A DNA stretch of 64,000 bases from Bog-756 sp963703145 (GTDB lineage: Bacteria > Actinomycetota > Acidimicrobiia > Acidimicrobiales > RAAP-2), in assembly GCA_963703145.1 (NCBI GenBank), contig OY969793.1, positions 3,100,001-3,164,000 of the forward strand, written 5' to 3'. Under the pieces are notes generated by a model that was not told the origin of the DNA, did no database searches, and was given only the letters and a program-made list of their open reading frames with translations. The translations under genes and the position numbers were made by a program. Shown here one piece after another: positions 34,480-43,442 of the stretch. Positions within the stretch are counted from its first letter, which is position 1. The number at the start of each line of letters is the position of its first letter.

Positions 34480-36803
34480 GCCTGGCTCGGCTCCTGGGCC
34501 AACACCACGGCCGGCACCGGCTGGTCCAAGAGCCGGTCGATGGCCCGGGGCGACACCGGGCGGGAGAACATGTACCCCTGTCCGACGTCACACCGCTCGC
34601 GGCGCAGTACCTCGAGCTGGGACTCGGCTTCGATCCCTTCGGCCAGGGTCACCAGCCCCAGGGTCCGACCCAGCTCCACCAGGGTGTGGATGAGGGCCTG
34701 GGCGTCGGGCGACTCGCTCATGTCCGCCACGAACGAGCGGTCGATCTTCAAGACGTCCACCGGGAACTGGCGCAGGTAGGCCATCGAGGAGTAGCCGGTG
34801 CCGAAGTCGTCGATGGCGATGTTCACGCCGATGCCCTTCAGCTCCTTCAGCCGGTCGACGGTGACGCGGGCGTCGCGCATGAGGGCCGACTCGGTGATCT
34901 CGAGGGTCAGCCACGCCGGCTCGAGGTCGGCCTCGGCCAGTGCGGCCAGGACGTCGGCCACCAGCCGGTCGGACTCGAGCTGCCGCATGGACACGTTCAC
35001 CGACACGGTGACCTGATGGCCCCGCCGGTGCCAGGTCGACGCCTCGGCACAGGCCTTCGACAGCACCCACCGTCCCACCTCGATGATGGCGCCACTGTCT
35101 TCCAGCAGGGGGATGAAATCGTCGGGCGGGATGACCCCGCGCTGGGGGTGACGCCACCGGATCAGCGCCTCCACGCCCCGGACAGCCAGCCCGTCGAGGT
35201 CGAAGATGGGCTGGTAGAGCAGGAAGTACTGGCCCCGGGACAGGGCGGCGTCGAGGTCGGAGCGCAGTTCGAGCCGGTCGACCACGGCCGACTGCATGGC
35301 CGGCTCGAACACCACGTACTTGTTCCGGCCGGTGGCCTTGGCCCGGTACAGCGCGATGTCGGCGTCCCGCAGGAGCTCCTGGGCGGTGGCCCGGTCGCCG
35401 GTGGCGATGCCCACACTGGCGGTCACCGAGATCGGCAGGGCGTCGTAGCCCTCGATGCGGAAGGGCTCACGGAGCACCTCGCGGATGCGCTCGGCCACCA
35501 GGGCCGGCCCGGCGGTCAGCGTGACGCCCTCGACCAGGATGACGAACTCGTCGCCACCCAGTCGGCCCACGGTGTCGCTGGCCCGCAGCATGGCGGTGAA
35601 CCGGGCCGCCACCGCCTGGAGGAGCTTGTCGCCGGCGTCGTGGCCGAGGGAGTCGTTGGCGTCCTTGAAGTTGTCGAGGTCGATGAAGTAGGCGGCCACC
35701 GGGTCGAAGGTCCGCCGGACACGGGACAGCATCTGTTCGGCCCGGTCCAGGATGAGCTGGCGGTTGGCCAGCCCGGTCAGGGGGTCGTGGAGGGCCCGGT
35801 GGGCCAGGAGGGCCTCGAACTCCTTGCGCTCGGTGATGTCGCGGACGTTGGCCACGTAGCCCGCCACCGAGGGCCGGTCGAGCTGATTGGTGACCACGGC
35901 CTCGACGTCCCGCCACTGGATGTCCTCGCGGCCCATCCGGAACTGGACCAGGGTCGTGCCGTGGCTCGGCTTGAGATGGAGGCCCAACCGGTCCCGCACC
36001 CGGTCGCGGTCGTCAGGATGGACGAAGTCGGTGGCCGGCCTTCCGATGAGCTCGTCGGCGCCGAGGCCGATGAGCTCGGTGATGGCCGGGCTGACGTAGG
36101 TGCACACCCCGGCCTGGTCCATGACCATGGTGGCGTCCGATGAGTTCTGGATCAATGACCGGAACCGGTCCTCGCTGAGCCGCATCGACGCCTCGGCGTC
36201 CTCTTTCTGCGCCGTGGTGGCTCCGGCCATGCCGATGATGAACACCAGCACGAAGGCGCCCATGACGGCCAGGGCGTTCGCCCGCGGCGCCGACAGGTAG
36301 GACGGCGCCCACCCCTCGGTGACGGCGATCTGGCCGACCATGATGGCGATGAGGCTCCACAGGGCGGTGATCCGCCAGACCCGGGAGCCCCCGTGGGCCA
36401 CGTTCTCGAGGGCCAAGAAGGCGAAGGCGCCGGTCAGCACCGGGCCCCATCCCGTGAGGTAGATGACCACGGTGAGGCCGGCGGCCTGCGAGGCCACCCG
36501 GACATGGAGGCTCACCCGGCTCGGGTGCAGGCCGTAGTAGCGGTCGGCGGTCAGGCTGAGGGCCGGGGTGGCGATGAACACCGCGATCCACACCCATACC
36601 GGCTCCTGGGCCACGTCGTCGAACCGCATGAGGAGGAGGATGGCCACCAGGGCGATCGGTCCCATCAGGTAGGCCAGCGCCGTGGGGCTCATCAAGGAGT
36701 GGCGGCGGCGCGGCGGCGGCGCGGCAGTTGTCCCCACGGCCGGGTGGGGCCGTTCGGGCTCGACGGTGTCGGCCGGGGGCGGGAGGGGGGTCACTGAGGT
36801 CAT
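34476..36803 (-). CDS. Membrane PAS-GGDEF-EAL cyclic-di-GMP enzyme
   Basis: 775 residues. About six membrane helices fill 38-195 (LAYLMGPIALVAILLLM to AVMGAFVLVFIIGMAG), a MASE-like sensor. A PAS domain follows at 210-325 (FRSLIQNSSDATMVMDQAGV, RDITERKEFE). The GGDEF domain has an intact GGDEF at 416-420 and, exactly five residues upstream, RASD at 407-410, the RxxD inhibition site. The EAL domain has EAL at 545-547, DDFGTGYSS and EGIE, all catalytic residues kept. Both synthesis and hydrolysis of c-di-GMP look possible. It may set motility, adhesion or development according to a membrane or PAS signal. Stops share a stem-loop with the converging permease. Confidence 0.93.
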   Translation of the reverse strand: MTSVTPLPPPADTVEPERPHPAVGTTAAPPPRRRHSLMSPTALAYLMGPIALVAILLLMRFDDVAQEPVWVWIAVFIATPALSLTADRYYGLHPSRVSLHVRVASQAAGLTVVIYLTGWGPVLTGAFAFLALENVAHGGSRVWRITALWSLIAIMVGQIAVTEGWAPSYLSAPRANALAVMGAFVLVFIIGMAGATTAQKEDAEASMRLSEDRFRSLIQNSSDATMVMDQAGVCTYVSPAITELIGLGADELIGRPATDFVHPDDRDRVRDRLGLHLKPSHGTTLVQFRMGREDIQWRDVEAVVTNQLDRPSVAGYVANVRDITERKEFEALLAHRALHDPLTGLANRQLILDRAEQMLSRVRRTFDPVAAYFIDLDNFKDANDSLGHDAGDKLLQAVAARFTAMLRASDTVGRLGGDEFVILVEGVTLTAGPALVAERIREVLREPFRIEGYDALPISVTASVGIATGDRATAQELLRDADIALYRAKATGRNKYVVFEPAMQSAVVDRLELRSDLDAALSRGQYFLLYQPIFDLDGLAVRGVEALIRWRHPQRGVIPPDDFIPLLEDSGAIIEVGRWVLSKACAEASTWHRRGHQVTVSVNVSMRQLESDRLVADVLAALAEADLEPAWLTLEITESALMRDARVTVDRLKELKGIGVNIAIDDFGTGYSSMAYLRQFPVDVLKIDRSFVADMSESPDAQALIHTLVELGRTLGLVTLAEGIEAESQLEVLRRERCDVGQGYMFSRPVSPRAIDRLLDQPVPAVVLAQEPSQA

Positions 36804-36928
36804 GGGGATTCGCCACCTTGGCCATCGACACCATCAGCGCACTACTTGAACAGGGGTTGTCACCGGCACGAGCCAGGCACGGCCCGCAGGAGCACCCTGG
36901 TGGAGAACCCGGGTTCTCTAGAGTCGGG

Positions 36929-37534
36929 TCAGGCTGCCCGTCCGCCGTCGAGGCCCCGACGGACCCGGTCGGCCTGGCGGACGGCCAGACCGATCACCTC
37001 GTCCCACGGCCAGCGCTCCCCGTTGCCCACGAAACAGGTGATCACGAGGCCCCGCCCCACCACGCCGGCGACGTACCGGGACACGATGTCGCCACCGGGC
37101 CCGGTCGAGGCCTTCTCGTACAGCCAGGTCCGGGTCACCCCGGGCAGCGACCGGTCGTCGACGACCTGTCCGGCCATCACGGTCTCGTCGGGCTGGGACG
37201 GGCCGGTGAAGAACCGGGGGATCTGGGTCAGCGACAACGCCGCGTCCTCGGTGGAGGCGTAGGGCACCACCTCGACCCAGACGACGTCGGGGGATTGTGG
37301 CTGCCCGAGCTTCCGCCAGGCCGTGATGCACCCGACAGCGACGGCCCGTCGGCTCTTCTCGCTCTCGGTGTCCAACCCACCGGTGGGCCACGACCGCTCC
37401 TCGACGACCTGCCAGTCGGCACCGGGGAGGTCGTCGGATCCGAGCAGCAGATCGAACGAACGGGCCGTCTCGACCTCGGGATCGGCGTTGTCGGGCACGG
37501 CTGGCAGTCTTCCAGACACGTGTCCCGTCGGCAC
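36929..37534 (-). CDS. Conserved-looking hypothetical protein, no family recognised
   Basis: 201 residues from a GTG. The protein is soluble-looking with balanced composition: RSFDLLLGSDDLPGADWQVV, then WVEVVPYASTEDAALSLTQI, TRTWLYEKASTGPGGDIVSR and VAGVVGRGLVITCFVGNGER. The alternating strands and helices and the third-position GC bias support a true gene over the overlapping antisense and shifted frames. The pattern recalls lipoprotein-type sensor domains, but no signal peptide is visible from this start. It lies downstream of the VOC/ADH/GH4 operon on the same strand with a 90-bp gap, and may be separate from it. Confidence 0.6.
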   Translation of the reverse strand: MPTGHVSGRLPAVPDNADPEVETARSFDLLLGSDDLPGADWQVVEERSWPTGGLDTESEKSRRAVAVGCITAWRKLGQPQSPDVVWVEVVPYASTEDAALSLTQIPRFFTGPSQPDETVMAGQVVDDRSLPGVTRTWLYEKASTGPGGDIVSRYVAGVVGRGLVITCFVGNGERWPWDEVIGLAVRQADRVRRGLDGGRAA

Positions 37535-37623
37535 CGCCCGGCCTACCGAGCCCCATCACTAGCAGGGGCCAGGACGGTGCGTCCGGTGCCGACCACGCGA
37601 CGTCGACCCCTGTCGAGCACGGA

Positions 37624-38085
37624 TCAGGCGGTCGACCGCTCGTCCAGGTGCTGCAATTCGATCAGCAGGGGGATCAGGAACCCGACATAGGCGTGGGTCA
37701 GGGTGAAGTCCGATGCCGTCCCGTGGGTCACCATCTCGTCGACCTCGATGATGGTGACCCGGTCGTCGATGGCCTGGTAGGCCCGGGCCCGCTCCACGAT
37801 GTCGACCAACTCCCGGCGCGAGGCGATCTCGAGGCCGAAATGGTCGAGCCGGGGGGCACGCAGGTACTCCTCGGAGGCCGGCAGCAGATAGAGGTACTGG
37901 CGGAGCTCACCGGTGTAGAGGATGAGCGGGTTGCCCTGCTCGGTGCTGTTGTCCCCCTCGACCCAGCCGAACACCTCGCCGAAGAAGTCCACCAGGGAGG
38001 ACCGGCCGGCCTCGTCGAGCACGGCGGCATCCACACTGATGGCCACGTGGTTGATCACGGGCCGCACGGTCGTCTGGTCGGTCAT
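37624..38085 (-). CDS. VOC-like protein, third gene of the GH4-ADH operon
   Basis: 153 residues. RPVINHVAISVDAAVLDEAG and SLVDFFGEVFGWVEGDNS look like one half of a vicinal-oxygen-chelate fold; LDHFGLEIASRRELVDIVER looks like the other. His14 and His89-region residues could be metal ligands. Its ATG overlaps the stop of the alcohol dehydrogenase gene (ATGA), so the two are translated together. It may be an isomerase, epimerase or dioxygenase acting on the product of that dehydrogenase; this is inference from context. Confidence 0.7.
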   Translation of the reverse strand: MTDQTTVRPVINHVAISVDAAVLDEAGRSSLVDFFGEVFGWVEGDNSTEQGNPLILYTGELRQYLYLLPASEEYLRAPRLDHFGLEIASRRELVDIVERARAYQAIDDRVTIIEVDEMVTHGTASDFTLTHAYVGFLIPLLIELQHLDERSTA

Positions 38086-39125
38086 GGCACCTCCGGTCTC
38101 ACCAGCACCTTGGCCGGTAGCTCCCCACGGGCCATGCGGCCCATGGCCTCCATGACGCCGTCGAGCGTCACGTCATCCTCCTCGATGAGCAGGTCGAGGG
38201 GCAGGGCCCCGTCCCCCAGCAGGTCGAGGGCCGGCCCGAACCCCCCGTCGCTGTAGTTGTAGGCGCCGATGGCCTCGAGCTCCAGCACGATCATCCGGTT
38301 GTGGTTCACCCGCGTCGGTTGGGCCCCGGTGCCGACGAACACCAGGACCCCGGCGGCATCCAGCTGCCCGAGGGCAGCCTCGCCGGCATCGGCCCGCCCG
38401 GAGCACTCGAACGCCACACCGAAGGCGCCCGAGGCGATGCCTCCCATGGCGGGTGGTTCGAGCTCGTCCGGCGACACGGCTCGCACAGCGCCCACCTCCA
38501 CCGCCCGCCGCCGCTTCAGCTCCACCGGTTCGCTGACCGTGATGTCACCCACGCCCCGGGCCACCAGCACGCCGATGATGAGGAGGCCGACCGGTCCCGC
38601 CCCGGTCACCAGGACCCGGTCGTCGGGCCGGACCCCGGACAGTTCGACGGCGTGGAGGGCGATGGCCGTCGGTTCGGCCAGTGCGGCCGGCCGGGTGGCC
38701 AGGCCGTCGGGGATCCGGGCCAGGTTGTCCGAGGAGACCGCCACGTACTGGGCGAAGGCGCCGCGCATGTCACGCATGTCCGACGGGGGACGCTGCCGGC
38801 ACACCGACGGTCGTCCCCGCCGACAGGGCCGACAGGTTCCACATCCGGGGGTGGGGCTGAAGACCACGCGGTCCCCCTCGGCCCAGCCACGACCCGATCG
38901 GTCCGGGCTCACCACCGTCCCGGACCACTCGTGCCCGAGGATGGCCCCGGGCCGGGCATACCGCTCGAGGACCAGGTGGAGGTCAGAGCCGCAGATCCCG
39001 CACTCGGCCACTTCGATCAGCACCTCACCACCGGCCGGCTCGGGCACCGGCACCTCGTCGACCTCGATCCGGCCATCGCCCACATAGATGGCCGCGGTCA
39101 TCACATCAGATGGCACGGCGCTCAT
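38082..39125 (-). CDS. Zinc-dependent alcohol/sorbitol-type dehydrogenase
   Basis: 347 residues. Catalytic zinc: AECGICGSDLHLVLER (Cys near 43-46) and LGHEWSGTV. Structural zinc cysteines are all present in PGCGTCRPCRRGRPSVC. The cofactor site is VLVTGAGPVGLLIIGVLVA, and ECSGRADAGEAAL follows. The family oxidises polyols, sugars and alcohols with NAD(P). A start at 39101 would remove eight residues. It lies 32 bp after a GH4 glycosidase frame and overlaps the VOC gene, forming a probable sugar-catabolic operon. Unlike the enzyme at 19515 it has the structural zinc lobe. Confidence 0.88.
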   Translation of the reverse strand: MSAVPSDVMTAAIYVGDGRIEVDEVPVPEPAGGEVLIEVAECGICGSDLHLVLERYARPGAILGHEWSGTVVSPDRSGRGWAEGDRVVFSPTPGCGTCRPCRRGRPSVCRQRPPSDMRDMRGAFAQYVAVSSDNLARIPDGLATRPAALAEPTAIALHAVELSGVRPDDRVLVTGAGPVGLLIIGVLVARGVGDITVSEPVELKRRRAVEVGAVRAVSPDELEPPAMGGIASGAFGVAFECSGRADAGEAALGQLDAAGVLVFVGTGAQPTRVNHNRMIVLELEAIGAYNYSDGGFGPALDLLGDGALPLDLLIEEDDVTLDGVMEAMGRMARGELPAKVLVRPEVP

Positions 39126-39157
39126 GGTAGGGCAGGTCTGGCTGGCGACGGGCCCGG

Positions 39158-40520
39158 TCAGAAGGGCAGGGCGTCGGCCTGGAGCACGAGCAGCTCGTCG
39201 AACATCTTCCGGCACGAGGCCTCGTCGGGCGGCGACAACGGGTCCCTCCGCAGGGCCTCGAACGCCGGTGCGGGGTCGCCGGTGAGGGCCGACTTCACCA
39301 CCAGGTCCTGCAGCTCGATCTGGGTCCGCATGAACTCGGCCAGCGGCTCGATGATCGGTTCGACCGACCGGGGGGCAACCCCGGCGGCATCCACGGTGGC
39401 CGGCACCTCGACGATGGCCCCCTCGGGCAGATTGGGCACGTGTCCGTGGTTGGGGACGTTCACCGCGTTGAGCGGGCGGTGGTGATCGGTCCACATGGCG
39501 CCGATGATGGGGAACACCTCCTCGGCCGACCGGCCGGCGCGGTGCATCGGCACGTGGGACCGGCCGTCGCCGTACCGGATGACCAGGCGCTCCATCTGGG
39601 CACCCACCCCCTGGTGGAAGTAGACAGGCACCGGGTGCCACCCGGCCACCTCGCGGGCGAACGGCACGTACTCGCCGATGTGGCTGTCCACCGAGCACGG
39701 GAGCAGCCCGTACTCCCGGAACATGTGGGCCACCAGCGGTGCATACATCTGCTCGGCGGCCTGCTGGACCCAGGGCACCTTCATCAGCTGGCGGGCCGCG
39801 GCGGTCACCGGCGGCGGGTAGTCGAAGTAGCGGCGCTGCCACAGGCGGACCAGGCGCGGGTAGAGATCCTCACCGGTGTCGGTCCGGTGGATCTCGGTGA
39901 AGAAGGTGAAGTGGTTGATGCCCGAGGCGGTGGCGGCGATCTTCTTCTTGGGGACCCGGAGGAGCCCGGCGATCCGGGCCGAGCCCGCCGGCGAACTCGT
40001 GGCACAGGCTGACGTTCCGGATCGGGGTGGCGGTGTTGATGGCCAGGGTCACCCGGCTGAGCGGATTGGTCAGGTTGATGAGGAAGGTGTCGGGGCAGTA
40101 GCGCTGGATGTCGTCGCAGATCCCGAGCATGGTCTTGATGGATCGCAGCGAGTGGAAGACCGCGCCCGGGCCGCCGTTCTCGCCGGTGATCTGACTCGAC
40201 CCGTACCGGACCGGGACCTCGTAGTCCTCGATCCAGTGCGGCCAGCGCCCGATCTCGGCACTGGCCAGACAGAAGTCGGCACCGCTCATGGCCTCGGCCG
40301 GGTCGGTGGAGGCCTCGATGGTGATGGGGCTGCCGTTGGCCCGGTTGACGCGGGTGGCGAACTTCTCGGCCACCGCCAACCGTTCGGGGCTGACGTCGTG
40401 GAGCATCAGCGTGGCCCCGCGGATCCGCCGCGTGTTGACGGCGTCGAGCACCATCACCGGGCCGAAGGACATGCCCCCGGCCCCGATCAGGCAGATCTTC
40501 AGTCCCTCGCCGTCAGCCAT
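39158..40520 (-). CDS. Glycoside hydrolase family 4 (alpha-galactosidase/glucuronidase-like), frameshifted as read
   Basis: The full protein would be about 453 residues. The front part (40520 to about 40000) has KICLIGAGGMSFGPVMVLD for NAD, ENGGPGAVFHSLRSIKTML, INLTNPLSRVTLAI and the metal-site cysteine in SLCHEFAG. The rear part, in another frame, continues VPKKKIAATASGINHFTFF, with the metal-site His, and goes on to DELLVLQADALPF. The switch is near 39985-40000 and needs one base skipped. GH4 enzymes use NAD+ and Mn2+ with an oxidation-elimination mechanism. Because both halves stay fully family-like, a sequence error is more likely than decay. A 10-bp-arm inverted repeat lies 19 bp upstream of the start. 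Confidence 0.8.
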
Positions 40521-40538
40521 CGGCTCCCCACTTCCTCG

Positions 40539-40567
40539 GTACCGTCCCGATGGTACCGGGACGGTAC
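40539..40567. promoter_or_regulatory. Large inverted repeat upstream of the GH4 operon
   Basis: GTACCGTCCC (40539-40548) and GGGACGGTAC (40558-40567) are perfect 10-bp arms with a 9-bp spacer that itself contains another GGTACC. It ends 18 bp before the GH4 start. It may be an operator for a sugar-responsive repressor encoded elsewhere, or the terminator of the DUF2510-like gene upstream. Confidence 0.6.
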
Positions 40568-40577
40568 GCCTGCGGGC

Positions 40578-40928
40578 CTACTCCGGCCTCGAGTGTCCCT
40601 GCGAGGTCGCTGGCGGTGGGTCGCTGCCCGGCGTTCCGTCGTCGGTCACGTGCTCGGACCACTCGCTGCCCGACCAGTACCGGTACTCGTGGGTGAAGAA
40701 CGGGTCACGGAACCATCCCGGAGCGGTGCCGGTCGTTCCTCCCGCCGACGGGTCCTGGGAGGGAGCCGCGCCCGGCGGGGGCGGCACCGGCCGGTCGGCG
40801 TCGGTGAACGAGCGACGGCCCGGCGGCCCGCCACGTGCGCCGCCGCGACGCGGGGAGGACAGGGCCCGCACCACGAAGACGCCACCGAGCACCACCACGG
40901 GAACCCAGGATGCGTGTCCGAAGTACAT
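40578..40928 (-). CDS. Small membrane-anchored DUF2510-like protein
   Basis: 116 residues. One N-terminal membrane helix (HASWVPVVVLGGVFVVRAL), a basic and proline-rich linker, then APGWFRDPFFTHEYRYWSGSEW, the short Trp-rich DUF2510 module (P-G-W-x-x-D-P-x-x-x-x-x-x-R-Y-W-x-G-x-x-W). These modules are common in actinobacterial membrane proteins; function unknown. The start is set by the helix and by a TACACT hexamer 6 nt before the ATG. It precedes the GH4 operon on the same strand, separated by the inverted repeat. Confidence 0.72.
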   Translation of the reverse strand: MYFGHASWVPVVVLGGVFVVRALSSPRRGGARGGPPGRRSFTDADRPVPPPPGAAPSQDPSAGGTTGTAPGWFRDPFFTHEYRYWSGSEWSEHVTDDGTPGSDPPPATSQGHSRPE

Positions 40929-40934
40929 GGTCGA

Positions 40935-40940
40935 AGTGTA
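40935..40940 (-). promoter_or_regulatory. -10 hexamer, leaderless transcript of the DUF2510-like gene
   Basis: TACACT on the minus strand is followed by 6 nt and the ATG at 40928; no Shine-Dalgarno sequence. Confidence 0.45.
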
Positions 40941-41045
40941 CGACCGGGTGGCAGTGACCGGACATCGCCGCCCGGCCCCGGCCAACCGGTCCCCGTCGGC
41001 CCAGGCGCCCATACTGGGGGTCGTCGGGAGGCAGAAGGAGGCACC

Positions 41046-41564
41046 ATGACCACCATCGAGGAGCTGGCCAACGAGGTGGCGGCCCTGCGTCGCCGGGTGG
41101 AGGCTGCGGAGTCCGTCCTTGCCGTCCAGTCGCTCAAGGCCCGGTACGCAGAGCTGGTCGACGGGCGCTTCGTGGGCGGACGGGTCGTCGACCCGGTCAC
41201 CCTGGACCGAGTGGCTCGGGAGGCGGCCGACCTGTTCACCGAGGACGGGACCTGGGACGGCGGGCCGGGGCTGGGCGTGGCCACCGGCAGGGCGGCCATC
41301 GCACAACGGCTCGGTGCCCCCACCCTCGACTTCTCCCGCCACCTCTTCGTCAAGCCCCGGATCGAGGTCGACGGGGACCGGGCGTCGGCCCGGTGGGACC
41401 TGCTCAGCCCCTGTCGGCGCCCCGACGGGACGTCGTATTGGATGTGCGGGTACGAGGACGACGAGTACCGACTCGTCGACGGCGCCTGGCTCCACCGGTC
41501 GATGCGGCTGACCACGGTGTTCATGGCACCCGTCGGGGAGGGCTGGACAAAGATCTTCGCCTGA
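41046..41564 (+). CDS. SnoaL-like (NTF2-fold) protein
   Basis: 172 residues. An N-terminal coiled segment (TIEELANEVAALRRRVEAAE) leads into the SnoaL_4-type domain: VQSLKARYAELVDGRF, AADLFTEDGTWDG, GRAAIAQRLGAPTLDFSRHLFVKPRIEVDGDRASARWDLL and YWMCGYEDDEYRLVDGAWLH. Proteins of this group include scytalone dehydratase-like and ring-hydroxylating dioxygenase-beta-like enzymes; the His in SRHLF is at the family's usual active-site position. GAAGGAGGC stands upstream of the ATG. Followed by the M20 peptidase 66 bp downstream. Confidence 0.8.
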   Translation: MTTIEELANEVAALRRRVEAAESVLAVQSLKARYAELVDGRFVGGRVVDPVTLDRVAREAADLFTEDGTWDGGPGLGVATGRAAIAQRLGAPTLDFSRHLFVKPRIEVDGDRASARWDLLSPCRRPDGTSYWMCGYEDDEYRLVDGAWLHRSMRLTTVFMAPVGEGWTKIFA

Positions 41565-41618
41565 GCGAGCCCCGGTGGCGCCGGGTCCGGCGTCGGCGAG
41601 TGCCGGAGGATCGAGCCG

Positions 41619-41624
41619 TAAGCT
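41619..41624 (+). promoter_or_regulatory. -10 hexamer, leaderless transcript of the M20 gene
   Basis: TAAGCT fits TANNNT and ends 6 nt before the ATG at 41631; no Shine-Dalgarno sequence. Confidence 0.4.
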
Positions 41625-41630
41625 CCGGCC

Positions 41631-43072
41631 ATGACCGAAGACGCCCTGGCTGACCGCATCGTCACCGAGGTGCTGGACCGCTGGCGCCCAGAGGTCCTGC
41701 CGCTGCTCGAGACCTACGCCCGGATCCCCAACCTGTCGCCGGCCTACGACGAGGGGTGGGCGACAGCCGGCCACATGGACGAGGCGGCCACCCTCATCTC
41801 ATCGTGGGCCACCCGACACAACGTGCCGGGCGCCGACGTCGACATCGTGCGCATCGACGGGCTCACCCCGACCGTGGTCGTGGAGGTGCCGCCGAGCGAC
41901 CCGGACTGCACGGGCACGGTCCTGGTCTACAGCCACTACGACAAGCAGCCCCCCGTTGACGGATGGACCGACGGCCGGGGGCCGTACACCCCGGTACTCG
42001 AGGGCGACCGGCTCTACGCCCGGGGCGTGGCCGACGACGGCTATGCGCTGGCCTCGGCCCTGGTGGCCATCGAGGCGCTCCAGGCCGCCGGGGGCCGGCA
42101 CGGCCGGTGCATCATCATCGCCGAGGGCTCCGAGGAGAGCGGCAGCCCGCACCTCCCCGAGGTGCTGGCCCAGCTGGCCGACCGTATCGGGGTGCCCGAT
42201 CTGGTGATCGCCCTCGACTCGGGGAGTCCCACCTACGACCGGCTGTGGATCACCACGTCGCTGCGGGGCGCCATCGTGGGCACCCTCACGGTCCGGGTCC
42301 TGGAACAAGGGGTGCACAGCGGATCGGCCGGTGCGGTGGTCCCGTCGTCGTTCCGCCTCGCCCGGCTCCTGCTCGACCGGATCGAGGATCCGCTGACCGG
42401 CGACCTGGTGCTCCCCGAGCTCCGGGTCGACCCCCCGGGCTGGGCGCGGGCCGCGGCCGCCGCCACGGCCGAGGTGGTCGGGGCGTCCGGCATCGACGGG
42501 GCCTTCCCGGTGGTCGACGGGCTGGTCCTCGAGGGCGCGGATCCGACGGAGCGGGTCATGCGCACGGCGTGGTCGGGCGCGGTGGCGGTCGTCGGAGCCG
42601 ACGGGCTGCCCCCGTCGGCCGGGGCCGGCGCGGTCCTCCGGCCCTCCACCTCCCTCAAGCTGGCCATCCGCCTGCCCCCCACGGCCGATGCCGACGCCGC
42701 CGCTTCGGCCGTCGAGGCGGCATTCACTGACGATCCCCCCAACGGGGCCCAGGTGGAGTGGTCGTCGGGCCAGTCCGCCGGAGGCTGGGCGGCGGCCGAC
42801 CGTTCCCCCCCTGGTTGGCGACCGCCCTCGACGAGGCCTCACAGGCCAGCTTCGGTCGACCGTCGGGTCAGCTGGGCGAGGGGGGCACCATCCCCTTCAT
42901 GGGATGGCTGGCGGCCCAGTTCCCCGAGGCCCAGATCCTGGCGGCCGGCGTGCTCGGCCCCGGGTCCAACGCCCATGGGCCCGATGAGGCGCTCCACCTC
43001 CCCACCGCGGAGCGGCTCACGGCGGCGGTGGCCCTGCTGCTCGATGCCCACGCCCGCCGACCGTCCCGGTGA
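41631..43072 (+). CDS. M20 family metallo-dipeptidase, frameshifted as read
   Basis: The restored protein would be about 480 residues. Metal-site motifs are VLVYSHYDKQPP, ARGVADDGYA, IIAEGSEESGSPHL and GVHSGSAG. The first frame is family-like up to WSSGQSAGGWAAA near 42800, then turns to Arg/Pro-rich sequence; the other frame picks up PFPPWLATALDEAS and ends with GPGSNAHGPDEALHLPTAERL, the normal C-terminus. The switch falls on seven consecutive C (42805-42811) and requires one more C, so a homopolymer deletion or miscall is the simplest cause. The enzyme hydrolyses dipeptides or N-acyl amino acids using two zinc ions. Confidence 0.82.
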
Positions 43073-43084
43073 CCGGCAGTCGGG

Positions 43085-43420
43085 TCAGCGGCCTCGCTCG
43101 CCAGTCCCTCCCGTGACGTCCTCGATCCAGCCGAGGTAGCCCGGCGACCCCTCGGCGATGGCGACGGCCACCACTTCGGGCGTGTCGTAGGGATGCAGGG
43201 CGACGACTGCGTCGATGACCGAGGAGGTGAGCCCGGTCCGGGTCTTGAGCAGCACCAGCCACTCCTCGGCCTCGTGGCGCGCCCCTTGCCACCAGTAGCG
43301 GCTGACCACCGGCCCGAGCCGCTGCCCGCAGGCCACCAGCCGCTCGGACAACAGGGCGTCGACGATGCGGTCCGCCCCAGCGGGGTCGTCGATGGTGAAC
43401 CGGATCTCGACGGAGGACAT
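43085..43420 (-). CDS. cutA: CutA1 divalent-cation tolerance protein
   Basis: 111 residues, the usual length. EIRFTIDDPAGADRIVDALLSERLVACGQRLGPV, RYWWQGARHEAEEWLVLLKT and LHPYDTPEVVAVAIAEGSPGYLGWI cover the whole trimeric ferredoxin-like fold, including the highly conserved H-P-Y-x-x-P and the C-terminal Y-L-x-W. CutA proteins bind Cu and other divalent ions; their exact cellular role is unsettled. It lies 22 bp after the ABC solute-binding gene on the same strand, probably transcribed with it, and converges with the M20 gene. Confidence 0.93.
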   Translation of the reverse strand: MSSVEIRFTIDDPAGADRIVDALLSERLVACGQRLGPVVSRYWWQGARHEAEEWLVLLKTRTGLTSSVIDAVVALHPYDTPEVVAVAIAEGSPGYLGWIEDVTGGTGERGR

Positions 43421-43442
43421 GGTGGCGAGGTGTGTGCCGGGG

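Noticed and set aside
42805..42811. Seven-C run as a programmed -1 frameshift site in the M20 gene
   Set aside because: The run is not in the X-XXY-YYZ phase required for the zero frame, no downstream stimulator is evident, and M20 peptidases are not known to use frameshifting; a homopolymer error fits better, especially with similar errors nearby.
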